Source of the DNA: Symsagittifera roscoffensis
Lineage: Eukaryota; Xenacoelomorpha; Acoela; Convolutidae
Direction: 5' to 3'
Assembly: GCF_963678635.1 (NCBI RefSeq)
Contig: NC_087063.1
Coordinates: forward strand, 8,528,386-8,592,385
Length of the DNA stretch: 64,000 nt
Below are positions 30,953 through 41,104 of the stretch, one piece after another. Position numbers and translations under genes: made by a program. Each line of letters begins with the position of its first letter. Positions within the stretch are counted from its first letter, which is position 1. The notes under the pieces are model-generated. The model was not told where the DNA came from and did not search any database. It saw only the letters and a list, made by a program, of their open reading frames with translations.

Positions 30953-32087
30953 GTCATTCCCTTCCTCGAATTTCTTGTTGAAGAACCTTCGTATTTCATC
31001 AAGCTTCCCATTGCACCTAGAGACTGCCTTGAGGTCTCTTCTTTTTCAATTCCAGTACTCTGGTACACGTTCAGGATGACAGTGAAGACTCTCGTTCCAT
31101 TAGTTTTACTTCCCATCGCTTTTTGATGGCACACTTGATTAGTAGTGTCAATTATCACTGTTATGATCCACCTCAAGAAACAAGTGGGATCTTTTTCTCC
31201 ACGCTAGGCCCATTCCGGAATTGTCTCGAGCAATATGCTGCACCAGCATTTGGTACACCCGCAGATCTTTGTCGCCCAGTTTAAGTTTGTCGTGCGAGGT
31301 CAACGCCTCTAACGCCACTCTCGCAAAACTCCATGTGAACAACACCTGTCCTAACTTTCTGACAAAAGGATTTGCCATCAATGGCAATGCCGACGTAGGT
31401 GCTCTCATCGCATCTTCTAAGTAATCTAGCAGCAGGTTCTCCCAAGACCGCCCCAGCTGGTTTCCCAACTCTTATCAATGGCAATGCCGACGAGGGTGCT
31501 CTCATCGCATCTTCTAAGTACTCTAGCAGCAGGTTCTCCCAAGACCGCCCTAGCTGGTTTCCCTACTCTAGCTTATTAACTTCGGCCTTCTGCTGGGTAG
31601 CCCAATGCAGTCGGTTGCGGGACACCCCGCGATCAAGCTTCTTCAGGCAACTCTCCAATTCTTTCGTGGTCTCCAGAGCTATCCACCAAGGTCGAGCGGT
31701 GTTTCTCGTCGCATTTCTCTCGAGAGGATCGCACGTCACTTGCTTCCCAATGGCCTGGTGTTGCGTCGAAGTCCACTACTTGCTGATGTCCACTTCCCAC
31801 ATTTGTCCACCGGTGGAGTCCCTCTTCGCATTCGCCTTCTGAGGGTTGAAGTCCTCTTCATTCCCTGGAGTCGTTGAGGCCTCCACCTCGACCATCACCT
31901 CTGTAAATTTCCTCGCTGCCGAGCCGCCCTTGTAGGACGCCGGCTTCCATCGCGCCAGAATCACGGGAGCTATCTCCTTCAAGTTCTTTTCTGAAACCGG
32001 ATCCGCTGAAGGACTTGCCTCTTGTGCCTCCCGTTTCCTCTTCCTTGACGTTACTCCCCTACTCGGGGGCGCCAAGACCACCATCAC
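30937..32087 (-). pseudogene. Element A, broken unrecognised coding with a 97-bp tandem duplication
   Basis: Open pieces at 31776-32087 (basic N-terminus SRKRKREAQEA, then Lys/Glu-rich), 31148-31468 and 30937-31176. The duplication, repeating ATGGCAATGCCGACG at 31381 and 31478, is not a multiple of three and explains the frame loss near 31470. No family recognised. Confidence 0.4.
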
Positions 32088-32387
32088 TGACTCGACTTCT
32101 TTGTCCAGGTTCCTCTTTTCCGACTCTTGCCTCCCCTCCTCTAGCCTTAAGACTACTAGTATCTTTAATCATATTACTAGACTTATTTTTATCATCAGTT
32201 TTTTGTTTAGAGTAGAGCTATCTTTACATGGGTTGGCCCCGGTATCCTGCTTCTGCTTCCTTAGGTCAATCATTTTCTCGAGCAGCTCTTTCCTTACTTT
32301 TTCGTCCAGTCCAGTTCAAGGCCTATCAGGACTGGCTCTCCAAACTCCACTACCGTGCTCCACAGATCTTCCTTGAAATCGTCTACT

Positions 32388-33257
32388 TTAGCTTTGTCTT
32401 TCACCCTCTGGTTGAACACGCTCTAGCGTGCTCAAGAACATTTCTTTGTTGCCTTCAAAGGTATTCTTCTCCCTTACTTCATCGGTCAGGAGCACCAATC
32501 CCATGTTGGATGGTTCACTCGCTAGTGGCAGCTCTAGATTCTTTCGGGAAGACCCCAAAGGTGGGGTGGCCGTGTTTGCCCAGTCGTCCCCACATAGATC
32601 TTGTAGTAGCTCACGTGTAGTGGCGGGACCGAAATCTCTGTTCATTGCCTCTCAGTCGGGCCTATTCTTCACTTCTATTTCCTCTCCAGCTTCGCCGAGG
32701 GTTTCGTCCATTCTTTTCCCCTCTCTTGACTCCGGCTGATCCCTCTCTAGCGCGTCTTTGAATCTGTTCTCCACTGGAAAATTTCTTCTGTCTCTTGGGT
32801 TTCCCACTGACAGGGGTGAATGTGTCGTCGGATCTGCTGCCTTATATTCAATGAGGGGCACGTATAGAACTCCTGCGGCGCCCAAATTTTGTCCCTCCTG
32901 TTGCAGCTCTACTTCTTGCAATCCTTAAGGTGCCCGATAACTTCTTGTGCTAATTTTCATTTCATTCTTCAGGGCTAGGTGAATTTCCTCCACAATCATC
33001 CCTCCGTCATCATAGATGGGCAGCTTGCTCTCGAGTCCTGGCTTCTCAAGAGTTTTCAGCACTTCCCGAACCTCAAACTTTGGAGGCATCGAACCCCGCA
33101 TCTTCTTTGCTTGCGTGGTCCACGAAATTATCTTGGTTTCACAGGTATGGAAATACACTGCTGCCGAATACCCGATGAACAAGGGGTCCCAGAATTCCGT
33201 CAACGTCTTTTGCTGCTGCTCCACCGTTGCTCTCGCGCGTAGGGAAGGGACTACCAT
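32388..33257 (-). pseudogene. Element A, three consecutive unrecognised open stretches
   Basis: Pieces 32925-33257 (110 codons), 32652-32921 (89) and 32388-32645 (85) lie end to end with only stops between them, suggesting one decayed long frame. The first contains LFIGYSAAVYFHT followed by WTTQAKK. This faintly recalls the 'DAS/GYSAAVY' RNase H-like stretch of BEL/Pao polymerases, but no other BEL/Pao block is visible, so I leave it unassigned. Confidence 0.4.
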
Positions 33258-33361
33258 GGGCTTTTCATCCCCAGCGTCATCCGCCTCACCGTCGGGAAAT
33301 CAGGAATCGCGGCGGGCAACACGTCCTGCTCAAGTATTGTCTCCAGCTCCCTCTTCATAAA

Positions 33362-34798
33362 CTAGAAGCTCTTCGTCCAGGCTCGGATGTTCAAGACTTC
33401 CCTCGGGTCTTTTGCTATTGGGTTCATGCTCCAGAATCTCGGGTAGACTTCGATGGGACCTTCTCGCTTTCCCCCCATCCTGCATTGCAGTTGATCCCTG
33501 AAATTGAGCACTATTATCTCTGGGTCCTTTATCTTCCCGAAAAGTACTGTCTCACTCATTCGCGCTCTCATGTCTTCTTGTCGGCACCAGTTTAGTGCCG
33601 TCATATTCAGAACGCTGATCGGGCTCACGTCTCACGTGCACCACCGAGTGTCGGTACGCTGCCACAAGGGGATCCGGAAAAGCATACGTCTCGGCTGGCC
33701 CATAAGCACAGGTCACCACCTCTCCCAGACCCCTGATCATCCCCACGGGATCAGATCTCATGACCAAGCACAAGTCGGTCAGGAGAGGTATTCCTCCATT
33801 CGCCTCCCTCACTTCTTCTCTCGTTTTTGCGCTTCTCTCTTCGCCTGTCAAACACCTGCTCTGCATCAGGAGATATTCCACTAGCAGCGTTTTCAGTCTA
33901 GCAGCACACTTGAAGGGATAAGTCTCTGAACTCGGGTGGGCCTTCCTCACCGGCAGGGCATCCCCATATTTCATCAGTCGATGAAATGTCGTCAGCTCCC
34001 CATGTGTCAGGAGTATCAGGGTCAAGTATCCGTCAACTCGGAGCATCTCCACACCTCTGCTAAACATATATGCTGGGCACATGCTGGGGTAACCAAGTAC
34101 AAGACCAGTAGGAGGTTGATTGGCATACTCAAGAGTTCCTGCACTAGCGCCTGGAAGATCGCGTTCCCCGCGTAGAACACCTTGTCCATATACTTCTTTT
34201 CGAAACATGGACTCAAGAATCTCAAGATCTCGTGTGACTTCCGGGTCCTCGGTTCGCCCTTCGCAAGCTCCCTCCAGAAGCCTCCAATAGTCACTTCGTT
34301 TGCTGCTGTGACGAATCTCAACACCGTCATCTCTCTCTTTTCTGCTACTTCCAGCTGTTCCTCCAGAAACTCCCATATTTGCTTCACCAGCGGTGGAGCA
34401 CTCTCTCTTGTCTTGTCCGTCACATTCTCATGTCTCGGGGTCAGGAACGGCCATCTTCCCCTCTCTTGTGTTAGACGGTGTGCCAACGATTCCACTTGTT
34501 TTTCGGCTGCAGCCACATTCTTTCTCTCGTTGTTTGGCCCCCTCGTCCTGCTAGTGGAACTAGTGATCGTCAGCTCCATACTCCGGAACCACAGGCTGGC
34601 TGTCAGATGAGTTATCACAGGATGGTCATCCCCCACCTCCGGGTTGAACTTCAATTGCCGGGCAAGGTTCGACACCTCCAGACAAACGACCTCGTCCAAG
34701 ACGATCAGGATGTCCGCAAGCTCGTAAAAGCTCATTAGAGCGTGGGACACACCCACCCACGCCGCCGCCACTTCAGACTTCAAGAGTCTCAAGTTCAA
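33362..34798 (-). pseudogene. Element A, long unrecognised frame with two frameshifts
   Basis: Coding-like sequence passes from one frame (34022-34798, 258 codons) to a second (33552-34376) around 34100, then to a third (33362-33628). Composition is mixed and soluble; segments include FLEEQLEVAEKREMTVLRFV and GMIRGLGEVVTCAYGPAETY. No known domain was recognised. It lies directly downstream of the SGNH gene and may be part of the same polyprotein. Confidence 0.45.
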
Positions 34799-34808
34799 CG
34801 GCCCTAAC

Positions 34809-35333
34809 TCACGATTTGGGCGCCATCAGCATCCGCCATCCGTTTCCCTCCGCAATCAGAATTAACATGGCGTAACAGGATCTCCCGTACCTTGGGTCTT
34901 TAGCAAGTTTGGCACCCATGTAGTTCCTACCAGGAAGTCCCATGCTCTTTGGCTCAAGAAGCGTGTCCACCGTTCTAGGCTGCGCGGGGATCGCCACTCT
35001 GATCCTGGTTTCACTAGTCCGATGCTTGGGTGGCTCCACTATAAGGCCTGGACTTCTTAGCTCCTTGAGAGGTCTGTAATTGATTGGTCCCATTATTGAT
35101 CTCTGGGGAATTCCCGTCAAGTCCGCCATCTCCAGTGTCTTGGCTCGAGAGAAGTGCGCCTCATGGGCCTTTAGCCAATCCACACAATAGTGATTGCTCA
35201 AGTACTCATCTGGCAGACTCTTGATCCCCAAAACCTCCGTCAACTCTTGTCTGCAGGCTAAATCCTCGAGATCCAGATCCTTGCTCGCTTCCTCCGGACC
35301 TTCCATTTCCTTTCTGCTGTCTACAATCACCAC
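34809..35333 (-). pseudogene. Element A, 174-codon unrecognised frame after the SGNH gene
   Basis: Acidic N-terminus (EMEGPEEASKDLDLEDLACR) followed by a Pro-rich middle. The stretch between this and the SGNH frame (35334-35534) is Ser/Thr-rich and mostly open, so the two were probably one protein. Function unknown. Confidence 0.45.
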
Positions 35334-35534
35334 TTACGACACAACCGAGCTCTGGGTGGTAGAAGATTCCGACTCGTCGCTTTCCATGGGTGTCGATCTC
35401 AACTGTCTGTTTCTGCTACTAGTTGAGCTTTCTCTCGAGTCGATCCTTCCCCCCAAGCGATCAGTTACGGATCAAGCGAAGAAGAAGGGAGGTATCGGTG
35501 TTGGACCAAAGGTGAAGTATCCCGTCTCCAGTAG

Positions 35535-36819
35535 TTACGACTCAAGGAAAATTAAATGTCTCTGGAAGACGTCATTCAGCCACTCTGTGCCCCTTGGCCT
35601 GCCGAAGTGGATATCATCCGAGGATGCCTCCTCCGGGAGGGAATCTTCCATAATTCTCGCTATATCAAGCACTCTCATGGGCAGCACGTTTCTCTGCTGG
35701 ATTTGTCTGATTATCTCGTTGGTATTTCGCACCCTCTCGTTAATCTCCCTCGCATTCTGGCCCGCCATCATGTTAGAGTGAACAGTGCAGATGGTGAGGA
35801 TTGCTGGCTTCAGTTAAATTCTTAGCTCCTCGCGAATGCAATTCACCTTGTCTTGTAGACTCGTCATTTTTCTTGCCTCGCCCCTGGACACGTCGTTGGT
35901 TCCCATGATCAATGTATCTGTGCAGGCACACCAACATCTGGGGCATCGCTGCGCCCGAGAAACTCAAGACTCTCACTTGCCAATGGGCCTGGATCCTTGA
36001 CAGGGCCCGGACGAGACTGTTCCCTATTATCAAGTGTATCGTGCCTTCGGGTATTCTCGGTTGTACGAAGTACTCTGCCCACGAGGCGTCATGAAAGGCA
36101 TCTCTTCTCTCTCGTTGCGCAGCCGTCGAGTCCTCTCGATTATGTCGGCGGTACATGCCGTCAGTGTTCTTTTTGTAACTCGAGATCACTACGCTCCTCA
36201 CTGGATGCTCTCTCCAGATGGTTGGTCGCTGCTCACGTGCATCGTTCTCAAGAGCCTTCGCCTGCAACCTTTCCTGCAACTCCCTGAGGCGTGACGTCCC
36301 CGTTCCGGACTGACTGCTGCTAGTCGATCTGGACGTCAGTCCTGGTAGCGCAATGTCCATTAGCGGTCTGACTTGATTCGCCTCTAGATTCCTCATGGAA
36401 GGGACGGGCTCAGCTGGCGTCCATGCCGCCAAACCTTCTTTCATGTGCTCTTGAGCCACGCGGTCCAAGTTGAAGCAACCGCTCGATCTGGGCGCTTCAT
36501 CCACTTCCATTCTTGACTCTGGTCTCGATCTTGTCACTACTGGCTCAGTTGTCGTCTTCTTTTTCTCCTTACCACTCGCGACCACTTGCTGCCTCCTTTG
36601 TAGCCGTTCTATTTCTGACTTTATTTGATCACAATTTGTTACCTTTTCTTGTAGTCTCTGCTCTTGCTCCCGTTCTGCCATCAGCAGATCCCGGTCAAGA
36701 ATAGCCTTGTCTCGCTCAAGTATTGCCTGGTCGCGATCAAGCTTGGCTTGATCTTTATCAAGAGCCGCCTGGTCCCTATCCAGATTGGCCCTATCCCGTT
36801 CCCTTTGGGCCCTTTCCAA
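35535..36819 (-). pseudogene. Element A, coiled coil plus SGNH-hydrolase-like protein (frameshifted)
   Basis: Two abutting frames (35773-36819, 348 codons; 35535-35771, 78 codons). The N-terminus has about six seven-residue repeats of the type DRDQAILD, a coiled coil made by a 21-bp minisatellite. Then SGNH-family motifs appear in order: block I IIGNSLVRAL with the Ser nucleophile (GDSL variant), block II SFSGAAMPQM, block III IMGTNDV (in the -1-shifted frame near 35905), and block V DDIHF (Asp/His near 35610). SGNH enzymes are esterases, lipases or acetylhydrolases. Copy B keeps the same order. An SGNH domain is known from ORF1 of CR1-type LINEs; in a Gypsy-type element it is unusual. The frame is shifted between blocks II and III. 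Confidence 0.65.
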
Positions 36820-36940
36820 CTCTCTCTATGCTGGTGAGATCTGGATATGATTCTTCTGTTTGTTGCGACCGGAACATCGATGGTGGTTTGCTTGTGGATT
36901 GTGTCCCTGCTCCTGCTGGTGGTCTGGTCGGAAGGGGAAA

Positions 36941-37267
36941 TTAGCCCGCACCATACTCGGTGGTGTTGCTCAAGCCAAGGCTCCTCGCAGGATCAAATCC
37001 TCTCACGCCTCCGTCCACGCTCCAGGATAGCCATCTGGTCTGCTCCCGATTCGACATGCCATCCGAGGTGTAACCCACTATCAGCACGGCTTCAGTCGCT
37101 GACTCCCTGCACTCTCCTTCCGCCTCAAGCTGCAGGATGGCATTGAGCATGACCGCGAGCCTTTCATCCACTTGCGTGTAGTCGACGTCCCTCAAGCGCT
37201 TGTATAACTCGTCGAGTGCGGATTTTCTGAATGGCGCTGGCACAGATTTCCAGAATCGATCTGCCAT
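36941..37267 (-). CDS. Element A, gag-position ORF (FWKS family), 108 residues
   Basis: Begins MADRFWKSVPAPFRKSALDE after the non-coding gap and is paralleled in copy B by MANFLWKSMLAALKKPTLDE at 58156, so the start is supported by conservation. Both then share (V/M)DER..VMLNAIL(Q/E)LE and GLSNTT. It is helical and charged, without a zinc knuckle. Its position as the first ORF after the gap and before the coiled coil suggests the N-terminus of a Gag-like protein; this is inference. After its stop the sequence stays codon-like into the coiled-coil frame. Confidence 0.55.
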   Translation of the reverse strand: MADRFWKSVPAPFRKSALDELYKRLRDVDYTQVDERLAVMLNAILQLEAEGECRESATEAVLIVGYTSDGMSNREQTRWLSWSVDGGVRGFDPARSLGLSNTTEYGAG

Positions 37268-37744
37268 TGCTGCTTTCCTTTATCTCACGAACAACTCAAC
37301 TCAAGAAGTACCTTACCTAACCAAAGTCATGAAGTACCTTACCTAACCAAACTCAAAAAATATCTTCCTCTGGCACAATCAATGAAGAACCGTCTAATTT
37401 TTTTTCTTTCTTCCGTTTGACCAACTGTGATTAGGTTGTCGTGTCAGGTTTCAAATCAATCTGAAAATACAATTCAATTTTAAACCAAGATGTTTTCCAC
37501 TCGTGTCTAACCTAGACCTCCCCCATTAATACCTTTAAGACATTATCCAAACAACTTCTTCAAAATGATTCAATTTAGGTGTTAAAACATGCATATTCAT
37601 TTAACGTTTCAGCACCATCAATCCTCAATAAGATTCAATTGTCATGCCAATCTCATTGAAATCCATCTAACTACTCGTGCCTCCTTTTACCTAGCTCAAG
37701 AACCCTGTGCCTCCTAACTCAAGACTTCCATGTCCAACCAAAGC
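37268..37744 (-). other. Element A, non-coding gap with CTTGAG motifs
   Basis: AT-rich non-coding interval between the macro-like frame and the gag-position ORF. On the coding strand it opens with repeated CTTGAG words (such as GTCTTGAGTTAGGAGGCAC and TTCTTGAGCTAGG) and ends with two copies of TTTGGTTAGGTAAGGTACTTC just before the ATG. Copy B has the same arrangement (57564-58155). It may be a promoter/leader or a shared terminal repeat between permuted halves. Confidence 0.5.
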
Positions 37745-38194
37745 TCAAGCGATGCTCAAGTAGTACTTCTTATAAAAGTGCACCATTATCTCCGTTTCTG
37801 CAAAGACCACGTGCAGGATGGCGTATAATTCCGTCGTCACCAAAAAGCACAGGTATTTACCAGGAACTCGTGAAGCTGAAGAGGGAAGGGCAGCCATTCC
37901 TCCCAACACCGACCTCTGCCTGAATAGAAACTCCACGTTCTGATATTCTCTTTTGAAGTCTGCTTCCAGTCTCATGTTGAAGCTCATGTTGAAGCTCATG
38001 TCCGCTGTTATGCAGATCGCACTAGTCCTATCTGACAAAATGAAGTCGTTCTCTGTGATCAGGATGTTCTCTGAATATTCATTCGGTATCTCGAATTTTA
38101 TCTTGAAGTTTCTTCCTATGGTAGGCTCAGCTTCCTCCTGATCCAGTTCCAACCCGTTAGTCTCTCTTACTTCCCTGAGCTTCTTTATCATCAA
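37745..38194 (-). pseudogene. Element A, macro-like domain (OARD1/Poa1p type), internally deleted
   Basis: 149 codons. The stretch ILSDRTSAICITADMSFN, then EADFKREYQNVEFLFRQR, GGMAALPSSA and YLCFLVT follows the order of OARD1/Poa1p macro domains ('sLahC(I/V)S.D..M..GIA..FK..F..V..L..Q....G..A.L...yyLiTK'). The C-terminal strand AETEIMVHFY matches their 'EATDIKITVY' end. The Gly loop that contacts ADP-ribose is not intact. An exact 12-bp repeat duplicates MSFN. Copy B keeps a middle part missing here, so about 50 residues were lost just after FLVT. Macro domains bind or process ADP-ribose derivatives; OARD1/Poa1p remove ADP-ribose or its 1''-phosphate. The match is by motif order only. Confidence 0.5.
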
Positions 38195-38988
38195 AAAGTC
38201 CTACCCCAACTCCCCGGACAAAAAAATTTGTCGACGTCCCTGTCGATGGTGCTGGGTTCAAGTTATCCGGTGGTATTTCCACTGGCCGGTCAGTGGCTGT
38301 CCAACCAAATAGTGGATTTCCTATCTTCACATGTTTCATTGCTGATACGTCGACTTGCTGGATGTTTTGCGCTTCTCTTTCGTCAGTCTCAAGGTTATGC
38401 ATCCATTCCAGTACTCTCAGGTTTAAATTTTCCCTTCTTTCTGTCTCGCTTTGTTCCAGATCTACTTCTAGTTCTGGTATGGAGTAGTCTTCTTGCAATG
38501 CTCCGTTTCATTGCTGTTCTGCCCCTCTTCATCGGCTACCAGCTCGCCCACGTTCACCAACTCCTCGCCTATCTCATCGGGTTGTATATTTTTAATCAAG
38601 AAGTCGTCACCATACCTGTTGTACATCATGCCTGTCCGTTTAAGATCGCCTTTTCTCGTCTTTGTGGTCATCGGCAGGTCTGGTTCTGTCCATTTTGTTA
38701 CCTCGTTCTGCTCTGGATCATTACAATCTTCCTCCGCGAAAGATCTTTTGTCTCTATCTTCTCGTTATCATCCATGCTCACGACCTCGTTGCCGTCATTC
38801 TTCTCTCTGTTGCCTTTCTCGTTCACCTCACATGCTGGCTCTACCAGTAGATACTCGATTCCTTCCATGTTCTGTGGTACACACCAGTCTTCCGGAGATG
38901 GGACGTGAGGATTCAGATTTCCGTAGTGCGCCGCACGCCCTGTACTCAAGCGATAGAACAGGACCTGCTGGTGTACCTTTGTTATCAT
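38157..38988 (-). pseudogene. Element A, integrase C-terminal extension of pol, broken
   Basis: Pieces 38698-38988, 38468-38671 and 38157-38498 continue pol after the integrase C-terminal domain. Conserved blocks shared with copy B are GRAAHYGNLNPHVPSPEDW, a VEPACEVNEKG stretch, and NRYGDDFLIKNIQPDEIG. The first resembles the 'H...LKP' block that ends many Gypsy integrases. The remainder is acidic and probably disordered. Confidence 0.5.
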
Positions 38989-39364
38989 GAAAGGTCCTCG
39001 CCATTTTTTTTAGCTTAGTCCCTTTTGGGGGTATGATATTCTGGAACACCCAGATGTTTTGTCCCAAAGCATACGGTTTCGCCTGAAGTTTTTTTTCATC
39101 GTACTTCTTCCGCCGTCTCACTTGTGCCTGCGCCGTGCTCCTTCTACAGAGTTCGTTCAATTCCTGTTGTCTCCTGACCGCTTCCTTCACATTCAAGCGG
39201 TAGAACCGTCCCTGCTGGTGTACTTCCGTGATCATGAACGGTCCTCGTAGTAGTTTTTTCGTTCCCTTGGGAGGTATAATAATCTGGAACACCCAGACGT
39301 ATTGGCCCACTGTATACAGTTTCGCTTGAAGTATCTTCTCATCGTATTTCTTCCGCTGCCTCAT
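38828..39364 (-). pseudogene. Element A, integrase C-terminal (GPY/F-like) domain, tandem duplicated
   Basis: The unit KKYDEK.LQAK.Y..GQ..WVFQ.IIPPKGTK occurs twice, the first followed by LRGPFMITEVHQQGRFYRLN. That resembles the GPY/F module of Ty3/Gypsy integrases ('G..VWV...KL.....GPF.I.EV...YRL'). The repeat period is about 248 bp (ctgttgtctc at 39163 and 39411), not a multiple of three. The second unit runs out of frame after GTKLKK. Copy B has sequence for one unit only. Confidence 0.6.
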
Positions 39365-39377
39365 TTGTGCTTGCTTC

Positions 39378-40572
39378 TCATTTGTTCCTCCTGCAGAGCT
39401 CGTTTAGTTTCTGTTGTCTCTTGACCGCTTCTTTCACACAAGCCTGAGGCGACGTCTTTTCCCCTTCGTATTCTGGGTGAAAGAATGTTAGGGGCATTGC
39501 TCTCTCCTTGCCCGTTAACATATCGTGAAGGGACTGATTCCTGTTGTCGAGTGTTGCGTGCTGTTGTATGTTGTACGCCCCTACCACATGCGGCAGGTAT
39601 TTATCCCAGTCTGTCATGTATCTCGAGCAATATACCCTCAGCATGTTCACCAACGTTCTGTTCTGTCTCTCCAACAACCCGTTAGTCTGAGGATGGTAAG
39701 TCGTTGAGTGCGCTTGAGCAATGTGTGATCTCTTCATCAATTCTTTTTTCCGTTCACCCACGAAGGCTTTCCCATTGTCCGACTGAAATGGGTGAAATAT
39801 CAAGTGGTCACAAGTCTCTTCCGCTGAGGCCGTCTGACATGGTACCGCTTCTGCCAGTTTCGTAAAGTGGTCTATAATTACCAGTATCTGATTGTATCCC
39901 GACTCCGTAATGCAGATCTTTTGATGGTCTATCTGCACCACTTTATTGAATTCTGAGCGTTCAACCGACTTGAGTGGGAATTTCATCTTCCTTGGGTCTT
40001 TTACTTGCAGGCCTTTCCATCTTCCAATCTCTCGCAAGCCTTTCTAACCCTGGCCAATCAAACTTGTGTAGTGTTCTTTGTTGTACCTTGTCTGTCCCCT
40101 GATGTCTTATTTGGTCGTACGATCTGAATAACACTTCCGTCTGGTATAACTGTGGTAGTATGATGAGATTATGCTTGTGTAATATCTTCTCCTGATCTTT
40201 TCTTCTACAGGCTACCACACCATCAGCTGTGTGATAGAGTAATTCTTTTCTCTCCTTGTAGAACTGGCTCAAGATATTGTAACTGTCTTCCTCCAGATCC
40301 CCTTTCTCTTTGACTCCTGTCCAGATCCATTCGGAGAGGTTGCTCGTCATCTTTTCATTCTTCTGGGCTCGTATCAGATCTGACAGTCTGTATCTCGCCT
40401 TGACGTGTTCCTTCAATGCCATCATTTGACCATTCAGTTCTCCGGGGCTGTGGATGTAGTGTTTTAGCTTAACGCAAACTATCCTTCTCAAGACCTCCCT
40501 GTCATCATCCGGTTCCAGGTTCTTCCTGACATTTGAATTGCACGATAGCTCCCTGAATGGTTTCCTTGACAC
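39378..40572 (-). pseudogene. Element A, integrase zinc-binding and DDE core, frameshifted
   Basis: Frame 39961-40572 (203 codons) carries the N-terminal part, with QLYQTEVLFRSYDQIRHQGT and HKFDWPGLERLARDW, the position of the HHCC zinc finger in Gypsy integrases. Frame 39378-40037 (219 codons) carries the core: QIDHQKICITESGYNQILVI (first Asp), FQSDNGKAF (second Asp) and YHPQTNGLLERQNRTLVNML (catalytic Glu). So all three DDE residues remain. Compared with copy B, about 10-15 residues are missing just before the second Asp. Integrase would insert the cDNA into the genome. Confidence 0.8.
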
Positions 40573-40616
40573 AGCTATTTTCTCAAGCTCTTCTCCTCCG
40601 TACGCATCCTGTTGCT

Positions 40617-41087
40617 CTAGGTTTTACGTCTCTGAGGAAGAGTCAATTTGTAGTTCTCTGTCGTGGTGCTCATTTTCTCATCTGCTAATATCATGCAAAG
40701 ACTGTCTTGGTCATCACCACTCTTCTCTGAGTCATCCTCCCATTCTTCCAATTTCCCAGAAAAATTCTCTTCCTCGCTATCTCCTTCTGTTTTCGGCCAC
40801 TCCCCGGACTCTTGATCTAGTCTGAGGTGTTCGTCCTCCTCCCTGAATGATACTTTCTTCTTCCGAAACGTAGTCCGTCTTAGTATGTCCTCCGGGATTT
40901 TCTCGACCAATGTTCGCACAACTTCTTTGTCCTCAAGTTGCTCGCCTGTCATTGAGTCCTCGCCATGAGCTGGTTCCCCTCTTTTCAACATAGTGACTTC
41001 CGGTTTGTCTTTGTCATTGTTCCGGACTACAGGTTTATCGTCTGCTAGTTCCTCGATTAGTCTCCTGAAATCTTCTCCTATCGTCAC
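40617..41087 (-). pseudogene. Element A, acidic linker between RNase H and integrase
   Basis: 156 codons in pol between RNase H and integrase. Very rich in Glu, Asp and Lys (for instance REEDEHLRLDQESGEWPK), likely disordered. The EKIPEDILRRTTFRKKKV stretch is recognisable in copy B near 54905-54960 (RIPEDILMQITLRKNRV). No domain. Confidence 0.5.
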
Positions 41088-41104
41088 CCTTCCTGTCTCC
41101 CCTT

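Noticed and set aside
32925-33257. BEL/Pao polymerase fragment
   Set aside because: Only one faint stretch (GYSAAVY and TQAKK) is reminiscent; no BEL/Pao RT or integrase block accompanies it.
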